A DNA stretch of 7,375 nt. Source: SZAS-79 sp038329645. GTDB lineage: Bacteria; Pseudomonadota; Gammaproteobacteria; Burkholderiales; SG8-39. Shown piece after piece: positions 4,841 through 7,375 of the stretch. Within the stretch, counting starts at the first letter, position 1; each line of letters starts with the position of its first letter. The DNA lies in the NCBI GenBank assembly GCA_038329645.1, contig JBBQNG010000216.1:1-7375 (forward strand), read 5' to 3'. Below the pieces are notes generated by a model. That model saw only the letters and a program-made list of their open reading frames with translations, was not told where the DNA came from and did not search any database. The position numbers and the translations under genes are program-made.

Positions 4841-5997
4841 AGCCGGGCGAAGGCCGCGTCATCGCAACACTCGGCACTGCGCAAACGCTTGCCTGGGCGT
4901 CGAGCTATTACCTCGCGGCCATCCTCGCCAATCCGATTGCAGCCGAACTGCGGCTGGGCACAGCCTGGGTTTTCGTCGCCTTTTCGAGCGGCCTGCTTGC
5001 CGCCGGGTTCCTCGGGCCGGTTTCCGGAAGGTTGATCGATCGCTTTGGCGGCCACCGGGTTCTGCCCGGATCGAACCTGCTCTTCGCCATCGCGCTTGCC
5101 TCGATCGGGCTCGCAAACGGACCCGTGTCGCTCATCTGCTCGTGGACGCTCATGGGGGTTGCGATGAGTTGCGGGCTGTATGAAGCAGCCTTCTCCACCC
5201 TGGCCCGAATCTATGGAACCGACGCTCGCCGCGCGATCACCGGCATCACGCTGATCGCCGGCTTCGCGAGCACCATCGGCTGGCCGCTGACGGCGTGGTA
5301 CGAAGCGAGCTTCGGCTGGCGGACCGCCTGCTACCTGTGGGCGGCGACGCATCTCGTCGTTTGCCTTCCGCTGAACCTCCTCCTGCCCGCCGGCACACGC
5401 ACTGCGCCGGTAGCCGCCAGCGAGGCTGCGGCCTCGGCTGCGCCGCCGAAGCGATGGATGATGGCGGCGCTCACATTCGTGTTTGCGGGGACCTGGTTCG
5501 GCAGCACGTCAATGGCTGCGCACCTGCCGCGCGTGCTGCAGGAAGCTGGCGCCACGCTGCCAGCCGCCGTGGCGGCCGCCGCCTTGATCGGGCCAGCGCA
5601 AGTCGCCGCGCGCGCATTTGAGTTCTGGCTGATGCGGCACGTACAGCCGCTTGTATCAGCCCAAGTCGCCTCCCTCGCCCATCCGGTCGGGGTTGGCGTG
5701 CTGCTTTCTTTCGGCGCCCCCGCTGCCCCGTTCTTCACCGTGCTCCATGGCGCCGGCAATGGCGTGATGACGATTGCGAACGGAACGCTCCCGCTCCACT
5801 TGTTCGGCGCCGGCGGCTATGGACTCCGACAGGGTCTCCTGATGATGCCCGCGCGGCTGTTGCAGTCGGGCGCGCCTTTCCTGTTCGATGTCCTGCTGTC
5901 TAGGTTCGGTACCGCGGCCCTGGGGTTCACCGCCGCTTTGGGGATCGCATCCTTCATTACACTGTCGCTGCTGCGCACCAGTCGCCCACGCACCTGA
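4837..5997 (+). CDS. MFS transporter, possibly ArsK-like
   Basis: This is a 386-residue inner-membrane MFS protein. The N-terminus GTAQTLAWASSYYLAAILANPIAAEL is typical of a group of small proteobacterial MFS exporters. Motif A is clear (GPVSGRLIDRFGGHR, about 60-74). There are roughly twelve hydrophobic segments with a central polar linker (about 188-206, Ala-rich then PPKRW). ArsK of Agrobacterium, an MFS exporter of As(III) and trivalent organoarsenicals, begins with a similar-looking LGTTQ-type segment as recalled, so an arsenite-efflux role is plausible but not proven. The start is the ATG at 4837, which has no SD and overlaps a tiny upstream frame. The gene is separated from the first MFS gene by 87 bp with its own promoter-like box and dyad, so it probably begins a new transcription unit with the SemiSWEET gene 9 bp downstream. 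Confidence 0.85.
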   Translation: MKPGEGRVIATLGTAQTLAWASSYYLAAILANPIAAELRLGTAWVFVAFSSGLLAAGFLGPVSGRLIDRFGGHRVLPGSNLLFAIALASIGLANGPVSLICSWTLMGVAMSCGLYEAAFSTLARIYGTDARRAITGITLIAGFASTIGWPLTAWYEASFGWRTACYLWAATHLVVCLPLNLLLPAGTRTAPVAASEAAASAAPPKRWMMAALTFVFAGTWFGSTSMAAHLPRVLQEAGATLPAAVAAAALIGPAQVAARAFEFWLMRHVQPLVSAQVASLAHPVGVGVLLSFGAPAAPFFTVLHGAGNGVMTIANGTLPLHLFGAGGYGLRQGLLMMPARLLQSGAPFLFDVLLSRFGTAALGFTAALGIASFITLSLLRTSRPRT

Positions 5998-6001
5998 GGA
6001 G
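5996..6001 (+). promoter_or_regulatory. Shine-Dalgarno of the PQ-loop gene
   Basis: GAGGAG begins within the stop codon of the upstream MFS gene and lies 5 nt before the ATG at 6007. It supports that start over the internal ATG at 6082. Confidence 0.65.
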
Positions 6002-6006
6002 TAATC

Positions 6007-6306
6007 ATGGCACCCGACCCCACCACTCCCGCAGGCGTCGACTCACGGTCCGAAAACCTTCTGCGCCGCGTGCTCGGCGGGATGTCGATCTTCACCATGC
6101 TGATGACCGTGCCCCAGGTATGGACGATCTGGGTCGGCCACCAGGCCGCGGGCGTGTCAGTAGTGTCGTGGAGTGCCTATCTCCTGTCCGCCGTGCTTTG
6201 GTTCTGGTATGGGCTGCAGAAGAAAGACCGGAATATCTACCTGCCGTGCATCGGATGGGCGGGATTGGATGTGGCGGTGATCGCCGGTGCGCTTATCTAC
6301 AGCTAG
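6007..6306 (+). CDS. SemiSWEET / PQ-loop small membrane protein
   Basis: This is a 99-residue protein with a polar N-terminus of about 22 residues and three hydrophobic helices (about 22-43, 51-70 and 79-98). The PQ motif lies at residues 36-37 within TVPQVWTIW, followed by the conserved-style GVSVVSWSAYLLSAVLWFWYGLQKKD. That layout is the single triple-helix bundle of bacterial SemiSWEETs (MtN3/saliva family), which dimerise and move small sugars. The asparagine usually present in helix 3 of sugar-moving SemiSWEETs is not apparent (the helix reads YLPCIGWAGLDVAVI), so the substrate may differ. A good SD overlaps the stop of the MFS gene, 9 bp upstream, so the two are co-transcribed. Why such a protein sits in an arsenic cluster is not known. 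Confidence 0.82.
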   Translation: MAPDPTTPAGVDSRSENLLRRVLGGMSIFTMLMTVPQVWTIWVGHQAAGVSVVSWSAYLLSAVLWFWYGLQKKDRNIYLPCIGWAGLDVAVIAGALIYS

Positions 6307-6347
6307 CGCGCGGCTATGATGGCGCCTTCCCTTTTGAAAATCCTTCC

Positions 6348-7375
6348 ATGCTCACTTCCCCCGCCAGCATCTTCGGGATATTCCTGCGTCTCGGGTGCAC
6401 ATCGTTTGGCGGGCCGATCGCGCACCTGGGATATTTGCGCGCGGAGTTTGTCAATCGGCGCAAGTGGCTGGACGATGAAGCCTTTGCCGATCTTGTAGCG
6501 ATCTGCCAACTCACCCCCGGACCGGCCAGCAGCAAGATCGGCATTGCGCTCGGCGCGTCGCGCGCAGGCATTTCCGGTGCAATCGCCGCCTGGTTCGGCT
6601 TCACGCTGCCCTCCGCGCTGATCATGATCGCTTTTGGATACGGACTGGAAATGTTCGCGCCGGATGGCGCCGACAAAGGCTGGCTGCACGGACTCAAGAT
6701 CGCCGCCGTCGCAGTGGTCGCCCAGGCCGTATGGAACATGGGGCGGCAGCTCTGCCCCGACCGCATACGCGCCTCCTTTGCGATCGTTGCCGCTTTGCTG
6801 GTCCTGGCCTGGGGCAGCCCGCTCGCCCAGCTTGCTGCAATCGTTTTCGGTGCGATAGCCGGGTGGCGCCTGTTGCCCGGTGCGTCGCTGCCTTCTTCGG
6901 GGCATCTCGATTTCCGCATCAGCAGGGGTATCGGATGGACGATGTGGGCGCTCTTTTTCGGCCTTCTGTTCGGGTTACCTGTCTTAGCCCAGTGGACCGG
7001 CAACCATGCAGTGGCTCTCTTCGACAGTTTCTATCGAGCCGGCTCACTCGTATTTGGCGGGGGCCATGTAGTGCTGCCGATGCTGCGAGCCGAGGTCGTT
7101 CCTGCGGGCTGGGTGCCTGACGATGTATTTCTCGCGGGCTATGGCGTGGCACAGGCGGTACCCGGTCCGCTCTTCACCTTTGCCGCCTATCTGGGAACCG
7201 TCTCAAGCGGGGAGCCAAACGGCTGGAGCGGGGGAATCCTGACCCTGGTGGCTATCTTCCTGCCGGCGTTCTTCCTGGCGCTGGGGCCGCTGCCGTTCTG
7301 GAATGCGTGGCGCCAGAAGCCGGTCATCCGCTCGATCCTGAGCGGGGTGAACGCGGCGGTGGTCGGGATCCTGCT
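6348..7375 (+). CDS. chrA: Chromate transporter ChrA (3' end cut by the window)
   Basis: This is a partial CHR-superfamily membrane protein with 342 complete codons in view and the frame still open at the right edge. The family's long forms are about 390-450 residues. The N-terminal CHR domain shows FLRLGCTSFGGPIAHLGYL (FGGP at 20-23) and QLTPGPASSKIG (PGP at 57-59). The second, homologous half shows SLVFGGGHVVLPML (FGGGH at 236-240) and AQAVPGPLFTFAAYLG (PGP at 272-274). ChrA exports chromate from the cytoplasm; that function is inferred from the family. The ATG at 6348 places the N-terminus at the usual distance before the FGGP motif, although its SD is poor. It follows the SemiSWEET gene by 41 bp. 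A TATGAT box (6315-6320) lies in that gap without a convincing -35. No chrB regulator is in the window. Confidence 0.9.
   Translation, partial: MLTSPASIFGIFLRLGCTSFGGPIAHLGYLRAEFVNRRKWLDDEAFADLVAICQLTPGPASSKIGIALGASRAGISGAIAAWFGFTLPSALIMIAFGYGLEMFAPDGADKGWLHGLKIAAVAVVAQAVWNMGRQLCPDRIRASFAIVAALLVLAWGSPLAQLAAIVFGAIAGWRLLPGASLPSSGHLDFRISRGIGWTMWALFFGLLFGLPVLAQWTGNHAVALFDSFYRAGSLVFGGGHVVLPMLRAEVVPAGWVPDDVFLAGYGVAQAVPGPLFTFAAYLGTVSSGEPNGWSGGILTLVAIFLPAFFLALGPLPFWNAWRQKPVIRSILSGVNAAVVGIL

Noticed and set aside
6304..6316. Short hairpin TAGC-GCGCG-GCTA after the SemiSWEET gene as a terminator
   Set aside because: The stem is only 4 bp and no T-tract follows.

Overview
This window is part of an arsenic (and probably chromate) resistance island from a high-GC proteobacterium. 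The GC-rich codons, the closely packed genes, the frequent TTG starts and the mix of ars families suggest Betaproteobacteria (Burkholderiales-like), but nothing here fixes the taxon. No mobile element, tRNA, rRNA or CRISPR array is visible.

Layout. The left third is a leftward operon of three genes: arsC (LMW-phosphatase-type arsenate reductase, stop at 1120), an AqpS-type aquaglyceroporin (444-1112) and an ArsR repressor (113-466) with a C-terminal CC-x4-C cluster. The first two genes are 7 bp apart and the last two overlap by 23 bp. This is the known route in which ArsC reduces arsenate and arsenite leaves through a channel; no ArsB or Acr3 pump is present in the window. A 79-112 bp AT-rich divergent region (1600-1711) separates it from a rightward set: a second ArsR (1712-2065) with a different cysteine pattern, an FMO/TrkA-like flavoprotein with a nine-cysteine C-terminal tail (2111-3544) and an MFS transporter (3556-4749). 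After an 87 bp gap with its own dyad and promoter-like box come a second MFS transporter (4837-5997, possibly ArsK-like), a small SemiSWEET/PQ-loop membrane protein (6007-6306) and a ChrA chromate transporter cut by the right edge (6348 to the end).

The strongest unexplained signal is a shared 20-bp palindrome, ATTTCTA-N6-TAGATTT. It has two identical half-site pairs (109-128 and 2090-2109) and two relatives (1625-1644 and 1689-1708). All lie in AT-rich islands at gene starts or ends, so they look like operators of one ars regulon. A different dyad with the same 7-6-7 geometry (4751-4770) precedes the second MFS gene.

Working model (inference): the leftward operon handles inorganic arsenate/arsenite. 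The rightward ArsR2-flavoprotein-MFS trio is a candidate redox-plus-efflux module, possibly for trivalent organoarsenicals such as methylarsenite. The support is that ArsR2 has a vicinal Cys101-Cys102 pair like the methylarsenite-selective SpArsR, and that the flavoprotein carries an apparent arsenical-binding tail.
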